64,000 nt of DNA from Terriglobales bacterium (lineage in GTDB: Bacteria; Acidobacteriota; Terriglobia; Terriglobales; Acidobacteriaceae): assembly GCA_025462725.1 (NCBI GenBank), contig JAOAPE010000012.1, positions 62,001 through 126,000 on the forward strand, read 5' to 3'. This document shows positions 17,820 to 27,100 of this stretch, one piece after another. The translations under genes and the position numbers were made by a program. The notes below the pieces were generated by a model. The model did not search any database. It worked only from the letters and a program-made list of their open reading frames with translations, and was not told where the DNA came from. Numbering within the stretch: position 1 is the first letter of the stretch; the number at the start of each line of letters is the position of its first letter.

Positions 17820-18263
17820 TCACCCCAAAACGAATCGTGTATCGAATTCAATTTCGTGCCGCTTCAATAACGACAAGAACTCATCCTCAAAACTATGTTT
17901 CTCATGGTGCTCTTTCTGCGTCGCGATGTACTGGATCACGTGCCCCCTCGCCGATTGACTCACGCTGAACGCACCATAACCCTCTTGCCACCTAAATCCG
18001 CGATTGCGCTCGCGCATATGTCTTGAGGAGTTCGCTTTGAAACTTTGGATCACCTTCGCCAGCGACATCGTCGGGTGCAATGCAAACAGAATGTGAACAT
18101 GGTTTTCCACTCCACCGATAGCAATCACAGGCGTCTTCTGATTCACTCCAATGCCCACAATGAAATCATAGAGTGATTGCTCTCGCTCGGGCGCAATCAA
18201 CGGGAGTCGTTGGTGAGTACTGAAGACAAGATGAATTAAATTCGACGTGAATGAATGTCCCAA
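17820..18263 (-). mobile_element. IS200/RAYT-type Y1 (HUH) transposase
   Basis: A 147-residue single-domain transposase of the IS200/TnpA-REP group. The HUH motif is His55-Val-His57 ('ENHVHILFAL') and the likely catalytic Tyr112 lies in 'VIQYIATQKEHHEK' with Gln116, as in REP-associated tyrosine transposases. These enzymes nick and join single-stranded DNA at hairpins. The start codon is TTG at 18263. The gene lies between two inverted, near-identical hairpin clusters, the arrangement expected for a RAYT with its own REP elements rather than for a classical IS200, whose ends are not inverted copies. The reading frame is intact. Confidence 0.88.
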
Positions 18264-18360
18264 GGCTGACGTCCCTCCGGGACTCGGATTCTACACGCCG
18301 TGTACCCAGCACTTCCGTGCTGGGCTAAGCGCAAGCTTTCCGCACCTTCGGCGCTCGAGT
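18264..18360 (-). repeat. Right inverted flank of the transposase (three hairpins)
   Basis: Reverse complement counterpart of 17720-17819. The central stem CCCAGCAC/GTGCTGGG at 18305-18324 is identical to the left copy while its loop differs (TTCC versus GCCA). That points to selection on the structure rather than on the whole sequence. Confidence 0.85.
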
Positions 18361-18785
18361 CAATGCTTGTAGCTTGGTGTACCGCTTCCCGCAATTTGCA
18401 GGAAGTTAAGTATGTATATTTATCATTTACAATTGGCTAAAACTAAATTACCCTGTTCGTCTGGTCGCAGCGGATTCAAATATATTGCCATATCAAAGGG
18501 GTTGGGGGGACGTTATGAAGGAGTAACGGGGAACCCCAAATAGCAGCAGCTAAGTTCTTTGTAATCTATATTTTGATATGTAAGTTCTTTGTTTCCGATA
18601 TTTTGGCCACTTTCTCCCGCTCCGACTAAATGTTTTCAATATTTTGCGAATTTAGGGGGGAGGGGGGTACCTCTACCAGAACAGCTCAGATGGGCAGGTA
18701 TGAACGACATGGTTTGGTGCCCCACGTTCGCGAAGCTAACGTGGTATTCGACTGCGTTGGTAACCCACGAAGACAAATCGCAACC
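18361..18785. other. AT-rich intergenic stretch with direct repeats and G-runs
   Basis: No gene. TAAGTTCTTTGT occurs at 18551-18562 and 18581-18592, exactly 30 nt apart, each followed by a TATTTTG-containing segment; a weaker third copy begins near 18627. G-runs stand at 18496-18510 and G6-A-G6 at 18655-18667. A hairpin CCACGTT/AACGTGG lies at about 18722-18744. Composition differs sharply from the neighbouring genes. Confidence 0.6.
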
Positions 18786-18838
18786 GAACTAGAAACTAGA
18801 AACGAAAAACTAGAAACTGCTTCTCAAACTAGAAACCG
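18786..18838. repeat. Short tandem CTAG-containing repeats at the 3' end of ppa
   Basis: Four copies of an 'AACTAGAAAC'-like unit lie in about 50 nt. The last one encodes the final three residues and overlaps the stop codon of the pyrophosphatase gene on the minus strand. Confidence 0.7.
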
Positions 18839-19390
18839 CTCCACAATTTTCATCGCTTCACTCGGCCCCTTGATTCCCAGCACCTTGAACTTCTTGCCTT
18901 TCTCTTCGTTGTAAGACCTGAAGAAGTGTTCAAGTTGCGAAATGATTTTCTTGTCGATGTCGGACACGCTCTTGATGCGCGCGTGATCGTGCGATTGCAC
19001 CGGGACAGCAAACAAACGGTCATTGCGAGTGGTCTCACCGTCCTCGGTCTGCGTCGCTTCCATCACGCCGATGACGCGGCTTTTCACCAGGCATCCGGGA
19101 AAGGCGGGTTCGTCCATCAGCAGGATCACGTCGAGCGGATCACCATCATCGGCCTTCGTTGACGGAATGAAGCCGAAGTCGAAAGGGAAGCTGAGCCCGC
19201 GGGCGAGGACTCCGGCAAGTTCGTAAACTCCGCGCTCTTCGTCAAAGCGGAATTTGTTGCGGTTGTTCTTAGGAGTCTCAACGATAACGTTGATGACATT
19301 CTTTTCGCCATCAACGAACGCGCCGATGCGGTTAGGACTGGTCAGCGCATGGTGCTCGGATTGCCTCTGGGATTTCTTTTTAGCAGACAT
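18824..19390 (-). CDS. ppa: Inorganic pyrophosphatase (family I)
   Basis: Hydrolyses pyrophosphate to two phosphates in the cytoplasm. The start at ATG 19390 gives 188 residues; the open frame extends further upstream but that part is not protein-like and runs into the divergent promoter region. The family I signature is clear: 'DDGDPLDVILLMDEP' carries the three metal-binding aspartates (about residues 84-90), preceded by 'RGLSFPFDFGFIPST' and followed by 'NDRLFAVP' and a Lys-rich 'KGKKFKVLG' end. Divergent from the diguanylate cyclase gene. The last codons fall within a tandem repeat. Confidence 0.93.
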   Translation of the reverse strand: MSAKKKSQRQSEHHALTSPNRIGAFVDGEKNVINVIVETPKNNRNKFRFDEERGVYELAGVLARGLSFPFDFGFIPSTKADDGDPLDVILLMDEPAFPGCLVKSRVIGVMEATQTEDGETTRNDRLFAVPVQSHDHARIKSVSDIDKKIISQLEHFFRSYNEEKGKKFKVLGIKGPSEAMKIVERFLV

Positions 19391-19561
19391 GGTTTTCAGG
19401 AAGTTTCGATGCTGCCTTCTGACATCAGGAGGTTTTACAACTGAGCATTTTTCCCGATTGACCACTGGCGGGGGCGCAAGTACCTTTATAGATGCCCACC
19501 CCCAAAGACTTTTCAAATTAGAGTCTCCTTCGGGACTAAATAACGTAAAGGCTTTTTCTGA

Positions 19562-21511
19562 ATGGTTAGACCGTCGCTCCTCGTAATCGGCGCAGATGCA
19601 GAACTGAAAGCGGTGACCGTCAGCGAACTCGCCAATCGCGACATCGAATTGTTGTGGGCAACCGATCTCGCTTCCGCGCGAAAGCTGATGGCTGAGATTC
19701 GGCCCAACGCCGCGCTCCTCGATTACGAATCCATCGGGATTGACGCTCTTGAATTCATCGCAGAACTGGCGGCGATGTCGCCAACCATTCCCGCGCTGAC
19801 CGTGCTTACCCGCGACGACTTGCAGATCAAAGTCGAAGCAGCGCGACAAGGCACTCGCGTTCTGCTGCAAAAACCGGTGCACAGCGCTGACCTTGGCGAA
19901 TCCATCGATCGCATCTTCAGTCAGGAATCTGCGCTGTTGGCGCGGGTCTTAGTGATGTCGCATATTCCCGAGATACTGAAGCACGCGAAAAACGCGATCG
20001 AGTCTGATCGTGTTCGCGTCTCGACGCTCGATGATCCCATGCGGTTTTGGGAGACACTCGAAGATCAATCACCGAACCTGCTTGTGCTCGACGTGGACAT
20101 GCCGCAGTTTTCCGGACTCGATCTCTGCCGCGTGATTCGCGTGGACAACCGCTGGAATTGGATTCCCGTAATCCTCATCACGTCGAAGACAGACGTCGCG
20201 ACGATTCACAACATCTTCGCTTCGGGGGCGGATGATTTTGTCCCTCGCAGATTTACTGCGGCGGAAATGTCAGAGCGCGTTTGGAACCGCCTCGAGCGGA
20301 ACTACTTCAACAAGAGCACGTTCGAATCGGACATGCTCACCGGCCTCACAACTCGACGGCAGAGCAACAAGACTCTGAGCCAGTTCCTGAAGATCGCCGA
20401 ACGCCAGCGACAGCCGTTCACCTTCTGCATCCTCGACTTAGACCACTTCAAGTCAGTCAATGACGAGTTCGGACACGCGGCCGGCGACATGGTCCTGCAA
20501 CGCTTCGGCAAGATGCTCTCCCGCTCGCTGCGGTCAGAAGATGTGGTTTCGCGATGGGGAGGCGAAGAGTTTGTCGTTGGAATGTACGGAGTCGCGCGCG
20601 ACGCCGGCGCCGAACGCCTCGAACGCTTGCTTGAGAGCTGGCGCGGAGAAGGATTCAAGTCGCCTTCCGGTTCGGATTTCGCCACCACCTTCAGCGCGGG
20701 TATCGCCGAGTTCCCGCAAGACGGTGCTGGATTGCAGCAACTCTATCGCGCTGCCGACGAAGCACTGTATGCCGCCAAGATGACGGGACGCAATCGGGTG
20801 CGCACAGCGGGAACATCCGCCGAGGCCATGCCTGATCTGCCGACAGTCGCGCTCTTCGATCTTGACGATGCTAGCGCCACAATCTTGCGCTCATGCTTCA
20901 AGCAATTTGGCATTTTGACGAAGGTCGTTGCGCACGAGGAAGTCAGCCGATTGCGTAGCGAGTCGTTCACTGCGGCTGTTGTCCCGATTCACAAAGACGT
21001 GAATATCATCTCCACGCTCAGCGGCGGAAATGTTCGCAGCAAGCTGGTTTTGTACGGCATCTATGAAAAGCCCGACCAGATCGGGCGCTTTCCGCTGATG
21101 CTTAGCGGCGCTTTCAGCTTGCCAGTAGATCGTCCGCAAGTCATTCGCGCCATCCGCACCACCTTCCTTCTATTAAAGAAAGAGTTGCGACGACACGTGC
21201 GCATTCCCATCGTTACGCGCGCGCTTGTCGAAGTGAATGGAGTGAAGGGTGTCGCCCTCACGCAGGAAGTGAGCGCGGGCGGCATGTCATTGCATTTCGA
21301 GCAGCCGGTTCACTCTCGCGACGAGATTAAGATAGCCATTGTTCCGCCCGGCCAGGCGCTAGTGACGATTCAAGGCAGCATCAGCTGGGTGCGCAAAGAT
21401 AATAAAGTTTTCGGCGTATGCTTCGCGCTCGGCGACGGCGGTCGCGAACAACTCGAAACATGGATCCACTCGTATCTTGACGGTCAGTTGAGCGTCGCGG
21501 CCGGCACGTAA
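19562..21511 (+). CDS. Diguanylate cyclase with two receiver domains and a C-terminal PilZ domain
   Basis: A 649-residue signalling protein that would make cyclic di-GMP and also bind it. REC1 (about 1-118) keeps an Asp in 'ALLDYES' and Lys in 'LLQKPV'. REC2 (about 125-245) has the phosphoacceptor in 'LVLDVDMPQFSG' but Arg where the conserved Lys should be ('FVPRRF'). GGDEF (about 255-425) has an active GGEEF site (from about residue 333) with an RxxD product-inhibition site five residues before it ('RSED'). The PilZ domain (about 545-640) has the RxxxR motif ('RRHVR'); its second motif reads EVSAGG with Glu for Asp. The receivers imply control by a histidine kinase encoded elsewhere. Output and product sensing are combined in one chain. 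Confidence 0.93.
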   Translation: MVRPSLLVIGADAELKAVTVSELANRDIELLWATDLASARKLMAEIRPNAALLDYESIGIDALEFIAELAAMSPTIPALTVLTRDDLQIKVEAARQGTRVLLQKPVHSADLGESIDRIFSQESALLARVLVMSHIPEILKHAKNAIESDRVRVSTLDDPMRFWETLEDQSPNLLVLDVDMPQFSGLDLCRVIRVDNRWNWIPVILITSKTDVATIHNIFASGADDFVPRRFTAAEMSERVWNRLERNYFNKSTFESDMLTGLTTRRQSNKTLSQFLKIAERQRQPFTFCILDLDHFKSVNDEFGHAAGDMVLQRFGKMLSRSLRSEDVVSRWGGEEFVVGMYGVARDAGAERLERLLESWRGEGFKSPSGSDFATTFSAGIAEFPQDGAGLQQLYRAADEALYAAKMTGRNRVRTAGTSAEAMPDLPTVALFDLDDASATILRSCFKQFGILTKVVAHEEVSRLRSESFTAAVVPIHKDVNIISTLSGGNVRSKLVLYGIYEKPDQIGRFPLMLSGAFSLPVDRPQVIRAIRTTFLLLKKELRRHVRIPIVTRALVEVNGVKGVALTQEVSAGGMSLHFEQPVHSRDEIKIAIVPPGQALVTIQGSISWVRKDNKVFGVCFALGDGGREQLETWIHSYLDGQLSVAAGT

Positions 21512-21588
21512 AAATCAGTTACTACGCAGATTCGCCAGCCTGCGAAGTGATTGATTGTTGATTCAGAGCGGTCAATAATTGAGCGACC

Positions 21589-22365
21589 ATGTTGAAGCCG
21601 CTTTCAGGATTTTCCGCCACGTCTATTTCGCACAAAGCACGTTTTTTTTCATTTTTTCTCGTGCTCGCCATGGTCGTCGGTTGCGGTGAGAAAAAGCCGC
21701 AACACACAAAAATCACTGCTCCGCCTGCAATCGACAGCAGAAGCGAAAACAACGCTTCCACAAAACAACCGAGCAGCGAAACGAACAACACACAATACAA
21801 TTTCCCGAAGAACGCCAAGCCCATTTACGTAGAGACGGGAATCGCGAGTTGGTACGGTTCGCAGTATCACAATCGCAAAGCCGCGAATGGCGAAATATTC
21901 GACATGAATCAGCCAACGGCCGCGCACAAGACATTGCCGCTGAACTCCATCGTGCGAGTGACTAACTTGAAGACGGGCAAGTCGACGATTCTACGCATCA
22001 ATGATCGCGGGCCATTCATCGGCGACCGCATCCTCGATCTCTCAATGGCCGCAGCGAAGGAAATCGATGTCTATCGCGCAGGCACTGCTCAGGTGAAAGT
22101 GGAAGTGCTGCAATCGCCGTCGCCGCTGAATGAAGGCGGACGTTGGGCTGTGCAGATCGGCGCGTTCACTGATTACGACGAAGCCACCAAGCTGAAGAAC
22201 AAGTTGGCGCGCAAATACCAGGCTTCGAAAGTGATCCAGTTCACCGGCCCGACAGGCGAATGGGTCAGAATCCGTCCGCCACAGGACGATCGCAAGCGTG
22301 CCTTCGAACTCGCGCGCGATACGAAATCCAGTGAAGGCGGCGTATTCTTAGTACGACTGGATTGA
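21589..22365 (+). CDS. rlpA: RlpA-like lipoprotein (septal lytic transglycosylase) with SPOR domain
   Basis: A 258-residue lipoprotein. The signal peptide ends at a lipobox ('VVGCG', about Cys33). The double-psi beta-barrel domain (about 83-178) has 'GIASWYGSQYHNRKAANGEIFD' (first motif) and 'RINDRGPFIGDRILDLS', the RlpA signature including the catalytic Asp in 'NDRGP'. The C-terminal SPOR domain (about 184-256, 'WAVQIGAFTDYDEATKLK') binds denuded glycan strands at the division site. It likely cleaves peptidoglycan strands lacking stem peptides during cell separation. The gene is followed after 2 nt by the HIT-family gene, so the two are cotranscribed. Confidence 0.93.
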   Translation: MLKPLSGFSATSISHKARFFSFFLVLAMVVGCGEKKPQHTKITAPPAIDSRSENNASTKQPSSETNNTQYNFPKNAKPIYVETGIASWYGSQYHNRKAANGEIFDMNQPTAAHKTLPLNSIVRVTNLKTGKSTILRINDRGPFIGDRILDLSMAAAKEIDVYRAGTAQVKVEVLQSPSPLNEGGRWAVQIGAFTDYDEATKLKNKLARKYQASKVIQFTGPTGEWVRIRPPQDDRKRAFELARDTKSSEGGVFLVRLD

Positions 22366-22367
22366 CC

Positions 22368-22709
22368 ATGGAAGACTGCCTCTTCTGCAAGATCATCGCT
22401 GGAAAGATCCCCGCAAAAAAAGTTTACGAGGACGACAAAGTCCTGGTGTTTGAAGACATCACTCCGCAAGCTCCAACGCACCTGTTGATCATTCCTAAGC
22501 AGCACATCATCGGATTGAAAGAAGCTCGTCCGGAAGATGCCGAGATCCTCGGCTATTGCCAACTAGTTGCAGCAAAACTCGGACGGGAGCGAAACATTGA
22601 AGATGGATATCGCACGGTATACAACGTGGGCGCACGTTCCGGCCAATCAGTATTCCACTTACATCTGCACTTGATCGGCGGACGCGATATGAAATGGCCG
22701 CCGGGATAG
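22368..22709 (+). CDS. HIT-family (histidine triad) nucleotide hydrolase
   Basis: 113 residues from ATG 22368; an in-frame TTG two codons earlier overlaps the rlpA stop and is less likely. The histidine triad 'HLHLHLIGG' is near the C-terminus, and the N-terminus 'CLFCKIIAGKIPAKKVYEDDKVLVFEDI' (in part) is that of HinT-type purine nucleoside phosphoramidases. It contains the zinc-like CxxC ('CLFC'). It hydrolyses AMP-linked phosphoramidates in the cytoplasm. A strong terminator follows immediately. Confidence 0.93.
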   Translation: MEDCLFCKIIAGKIPAKKVYEDDKVLVFEDITPQAPTHLLIIPKQHIIGLKEARPEDAEILGYCQLVAAKLGRERNIEDGYRTVYNVGARSGQSVFHLHLHLIGGRDMKWPPG

Positions 22710-22723
22710 CGACATCTCTAAAA

Positions 22724-22751
22724 ACAAAGCCCTCCGATCGGAGGGCTTTGT
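22724..22751 (+). terminator. Palindromic terminator between convergent genes
   Basis: A perfect 14-bp inverted repeat centred on GATC (arms beginning ACAAAGCCCTCC). It sits between the HIT gene and the convergent receiver-like gene, 15 nt from the latter's stop, so it may serve both directions. Confidence 0.85.
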
Positions 22752-22766
22752 GCTTCTACTCTGAAT

Positions 22767-23552
22767 TTATTCGACAACCTCGTGCAGGTCTTCTGGCGCG
22801 CCGTGTCGGCGGAGAAGTTGTGCGAGATTTTGCGAGAACGCGGAGCGCGGCATCACCATGTCGCATCCTGCTTCTTGCGCTTTCATCTTCAGGTCGCCTT
22901 GAAGATGGGAGATAAACCCGATGATCGATGCTGATTTCTTCAGCTTCGCGCGAAGTTTTGGAATCATCGCGAGTGGCTTGATCCCAAGATTGTTGAGATC
23001 GAAAACTACGAGCGTCGGACGTTCCTCTTCAGGAACTTCGTCTTGCACGCGATCGAGAACCGGCTCGATGGCTTTTACGAATTCGACTTTGACGTTGATC
23101 TTACGGGCGGTCTCTTGAATCTTCGCGAGAAAGAAAAGATCGTCAACGAAGCAGAATATGCGTGGAGGCGCATCCGGCCGCGTGATCACAGGAGTCATGT
23201 CCGGCTGGATCATTCTGGAAGAATGAAATGCTGCTCCGCCCCGATTGCCGTCAATGGTGTTGCCGTTTTGTGGCTGTCCACTGCGGTAACTGTGATCCAT
23301 GGGGCCGACGAAAGCGGGTCCGCCACCGCCACGTCGAGCGCGATTACTGCGACGTGCGCCGCCGCCGCCTCCATGCTGGCGACCGCTGGAGCCGTTGGAA
23401 GTCGTAGAGCCATTTGACGGCTGTGATTGGTTCGGCTGTCCTGCGTTCTGTTTCTTGCCTGAAGATCCGCGTCTGCGTCGGCGCCTGCGATGGCTTCCAC
23501 CGCCTCCGCCGCCACCAGTAGGTGGCTGTGGTTGGTTTGGTCCTTTATTCAT
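22767..23552 (-). CDS. RG-rich tail fused to a degenerate receiver domain
   Basis: 261 residues from ATG 23552; the open frame runs another 80 codons upstream without protein-like sequence. Residues about 1-130 are intrinsically disordered and basic: a poly-Gly run, a seven-Arg run, 'GGGGARRSNRARRGGGG' and Gln/Asn/Ser spacers, like RGG-type RNA-binding tails. Residues about 140-255 form a receiver-like fold with an acidic pair ('FCFVDD'), an Asp at the phosphorylation position ('VVFDLNN') and Ser in 'GFISH', but Arg instead of the invariant Lys ('VMPRSAF'). I infer a phosphorylation-independent or weakly phosphorylated receiver linked to nucleic acid binding. No output domain is present. Transcribed alone. 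Confidence 0.78.
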   Translation of the reverse strand: MNKGPNQPQPPTGGGGGGGSHRRRRRRRGSSGKKQNAGQPNQSQPSNGSTTSNGSSGRQHGGGGGARRSNRARRGGGGPAFVGPMDHSYRSGQPQNGNTIDGNRGGAAFHSSRMIQPDMTPVITRPDAPPRIFCFVDDLFFLAKIQETARKINVKVEFVKAIEPVLDRVQDEVPEEERPTLVVFDLNNLGIKPLAMIPKLRAKLKKSASIIGFISHLQGDLKMKAQEAGCDMVMPRSAFSQNLAQLLRRHGAPEDLHEVVE

Positions 23553-23792
23553 TTGCTTTTTTTGCCTGCATTCTTTGTATCTATTTAGCGTGAACTTGCT
23601 GCCGGGTTGCGAACCTGCCATTCGTGGCATCGTCGCTCCACACGCAAAGCCGTGTTGCTTGGGCTTTCTGTCCTGCAGGGAACCGGTATAAAAAGTTTGC
23701 GATTCTACCGATGCGTCTGAGTTCGAAAGTTGAACTAAGTTTCTCGTCCATCTAGCGCCGAATTCAGGGGGCGCAAGGACGAATGCCAGCAC

Positions 23793-24185
23793 TCGAATGT
23801 GCGGCTCGTTGAAGACAAATCAAATGGTATATCCAGTCGAAAGATGATGCAACGAAAAAATTAGATGACGCCGCAGGAGCGACCGATGCTTATTTACTGA
23901 AAAGGTTCCGATTCGGGGCGCTCAACATGCAGTACCCGGGACAACTCCTGGGGGAGCCAATAAGTGAACTATGAGAAATCAGAGATATGGCGCATCTTGG
24001 CGTTCCATTATCCGTATTATTACCCGTCGCGCTTTGAACAATGTACTTAGATTCATCAACTTACGGTTTGGCTGCCCGCTTGCAGAGTAGAACGGCAGTA
24101 CTACCCCGAAAGAACTTCGTAGTAAACCAACAGACCTAAAAGTTACCAAAGTTGTTCCCGTTACAAAAATCAGGAGGAGTTTTAG
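23793..24185. other. Long 5' region of the TonB-dependent receptor gene
   Basis: About 390 nt without a gene. It must hold the promoter of the receptor; an AGGAGG ribosome site is at 24172-24177, 8 nt before the ATG. A GC-rich segment 'CCCGGGACAACTCCTGGGGG' at about 23935-23955 can fold back on itself. I recognise no riboswitch class. Confidence 0.5.
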
Positions 24186-27100
24186 ATGAATAAGAGCTCT
24201 GCATATTCATGGACCAAAATAGTGGCCATGTTCTGCTTATGTTCTCTATTGCTAGTAGCGTCGTTCGCATTTGCACAAGAAACGACCGCTGGCATTCAGG
24301 GAAACATTAAAGATCCTCAAGGCGCGGCTGTGAATGGCGCGACCGTCGAGGTGACCAGCCCCGTGCTGCTCGGTACGAAGAAGACCACGACCGACTCCGG
24401 GTATTTCCGCTTTTCTAACTTGCCACCGGGCGTATACACCGTCACCGTTACGGCAGCCAATTTCGCAACCCAGAAGCAAGAGGGTTTGAAACTGGAAACA
24501 GGTGTTCTTCCTACCCTGAACTTCACACTGAAGGTCGGATCGAACACTGAAACGGTTGAAGTCTCCAGCGAGGCTCCGCTCGTCGAAGTAGCACAGAGCA
24601 AGAAGCAAGCTACTGCTACCCAGGAAATCATTAATGCATTGCCCAAGGGCCGTTCGTTCCAATCCATGATTGGATTCGCTCCTGGTGCACGCAATGAACC
24701 TCTGCAGGGCGGCTACCAGATTGATGGTGCCAGCAACGCAGAAAACGCATACTTGATCGAAGGTCAGGATACAGGCAGCCTTCGTACCGGACTTTCCAAC
24801 GCCAACTCACCATTTGAGTTCGTGCAGGAAGTTCAGATCAAGTCGTCTGGCTTCGAAGCTGAGTACGGCGGCGCACTCGGCGGCGTGATCAACGTCGTCC
24901 AGAAGCGCGGCACCAATGCATGGCACGGTGAAGTGTGGACCTACTACCAAGGTGACGCATTCAACGCTGGTCCTTCGCAAACACAGCGCAGAGACCCCAG
25001 CATCGCAGCCAGCACTCCGCTGCGTTTGGATTCGCCAATCCAGTACGTCACAGCTAAGAAAGACCACTTCCGTCAGGTTGAGCCTGGCTTTATGCTCGGC
25101 GGACCCATCGTAAAGAACCGTATCTGGGGATTTGCCAGCTTTGCTCCTCAGTACTTTGACCTCACGCGCACGGTGAACTTCACAGCCGCCGCGCCACAGC
25201 CGGGACTTCACACTTTCCCGCAAACACAGAACACCTACTACTCTTATGCCCGCGTTGATGCTTTGGCAACTAAGCGTATTCGCGTGTACGGCTCATGGCA
25301 GTACGCCTATAGCCGCATCAACGGTTTGACGCTTCCGGGCGCAGACTTCACCAATGGCGAAGTAAACACAAGCGCCACTTCCGCAGTCACGAACTTTGCT
25401 GCGGATCGCGGTCAGGTCCTGCCCAACGTTCTGTTCGGCGCAGGAGCTGATATCACCATTACCCAAAACCTGATTGCAACTTCACGCTGGGGCGATTTCT
25501 ATCAGAACGTCTCAGATCGTGGACTTCCAGCAGGTACTCGTTATTTCTACAACGATCTGACCAGCGGTAACAACGTAAAGGCTGACAACACGACCACATC
25601 GCTGCAAGGAACAACTGTTCCTGCTGCGTTCCAACATGCTGCTGGCTTTGCCAATATCGGCGCCAATGCCGGTACGAACAAAGATGCCACGTATCGCAAA
25701 TCGTTCAACCAGGACCTTGCTTATTTCAAGAAGGGTTTTGGAACGCATAACTTCAAGCTTGGTTATGGCTTGAACTCTTTGAACAGTGATGTCAACACCG
25801 GATACAACACCTCACTTGTGGGCGTTGCATTCGCTACTCCTTACACTGTTTTGGCTTCCAACACCAGTGTTTGCGCAGCCATTCGCGCTACCAACCTGGC
25901 GACATACGGAAACGCTGGCACAGCTACCAACAGCAGCTGCCAGGGTCTCTGGGGAACCTACAACATTCGCGAATTCGGCACCATCGGATTGGCGAGCAGC
26001 AAGAACCACGCACTTTACGGACAGGATGCTTGGAACATCGGTCACGGCGTAACCCTTAACTTGGGCATCCGCGTTGACAAAGAATCCCTGCCCTCCTTCA
26101 AGCCTGGTTTGCCCGGCATCGATTTCGGCTTCGGACAGAAAGTTGCTCCGCGGTTGGGCGCTGCATGGGACATGCTCGGTAACGGTAAAGTCAAACTGTA
26201 CGGCAGCTATGGCAAGTTCTACGACATCATGAAGTATGAACTTCCCCGAGGTTCTTTCGGTGGAGACTACTGGCATGATTGCGTATACGCGCTGGATGAT
26301 CCAGATGTGAGCAAGATCGTTCCTGTAGCTACTGGCGGTCACTATTGCCCGGCAGCGGGTGGTGGTGCAAGCGGAACGACGACTGGTCGCTTCATTGAAA
26401 ACCAGGACTTCCGCATTACCTCCAACGATCCAACGGCAGGCTGCGGTGTGGTCTCCTGTATTGATCCTGCCTTGAAGCCTATGAGCCAACATGAGTACGT
26501 TGTTGGTGTTGACTGGGCCATTACCCCAACCGTTGCGTTGGAAACCCGCTATACCCGTAAGCGTCTTGATCGGACCATTGAAGACACTGGTATCACCACT
26601 GCATCAGGTGAACAGTTCTTCATCTCCAATCCTGGCGAAGGTACGGATCTTCAGCCACTGTTGGGCAATGGTGTTAACTGCCCGGCACCTTGCACAACTG
26701 CCAATTTCCCGAACCAGCCGAAGGCCATCCGTCGTTATGACGGTCTGGAATTCCGCTTGATCAAGCGCGCCTCAGCCAAGTGGTTTGGCCAGGTGTCTTA
26801 CATCTACAGTCGTGAAACTGGTAACTACAACGGCCTTACCAACAGCGACGTGGGCGACGGTGGAGCCACCGGTCAGCGCACTTCGCCGAACGTTGGTCGT
26901 GCATTCGATGAACCGCAGATGCAGTTTGATAGCCACGGGCGTTTGGCCGATGGTCCATTGGCCACCGATCGTCCACACGCTCTCAAAACCAATGGTTTCT
27001 ATCGTGTGAAGTGGATGGGTATGGAAACTCTCCTCGGTGGCAGCACCGTGTGGGAATCCGGCACACCGCTTAGCTCGTATATACAGACCGCTGGTTCAGC

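Noticed and set aside
18551-18650. Direct repeats as a CRISPR array
   Set aside because: Only two good copies, 12-bp repeats, unequal further spacing and no cas gene; not an array.
19391-19882. Upstream extension of the pyrophosphatase open frame
   Set aside because: The extra 164 codons overlap the divergent diguanylate cyclase promoter and coding region and are not protein-like; ATG 19390 gives a normal family I start.
22910-23700. Several 100-130 codon plus-strand frames opposite the RG-rich gene
   Set aside because: They arise because the Gly/Arg-rich sequence has few stop codons in any frame; none shows a domain or ribosome site.
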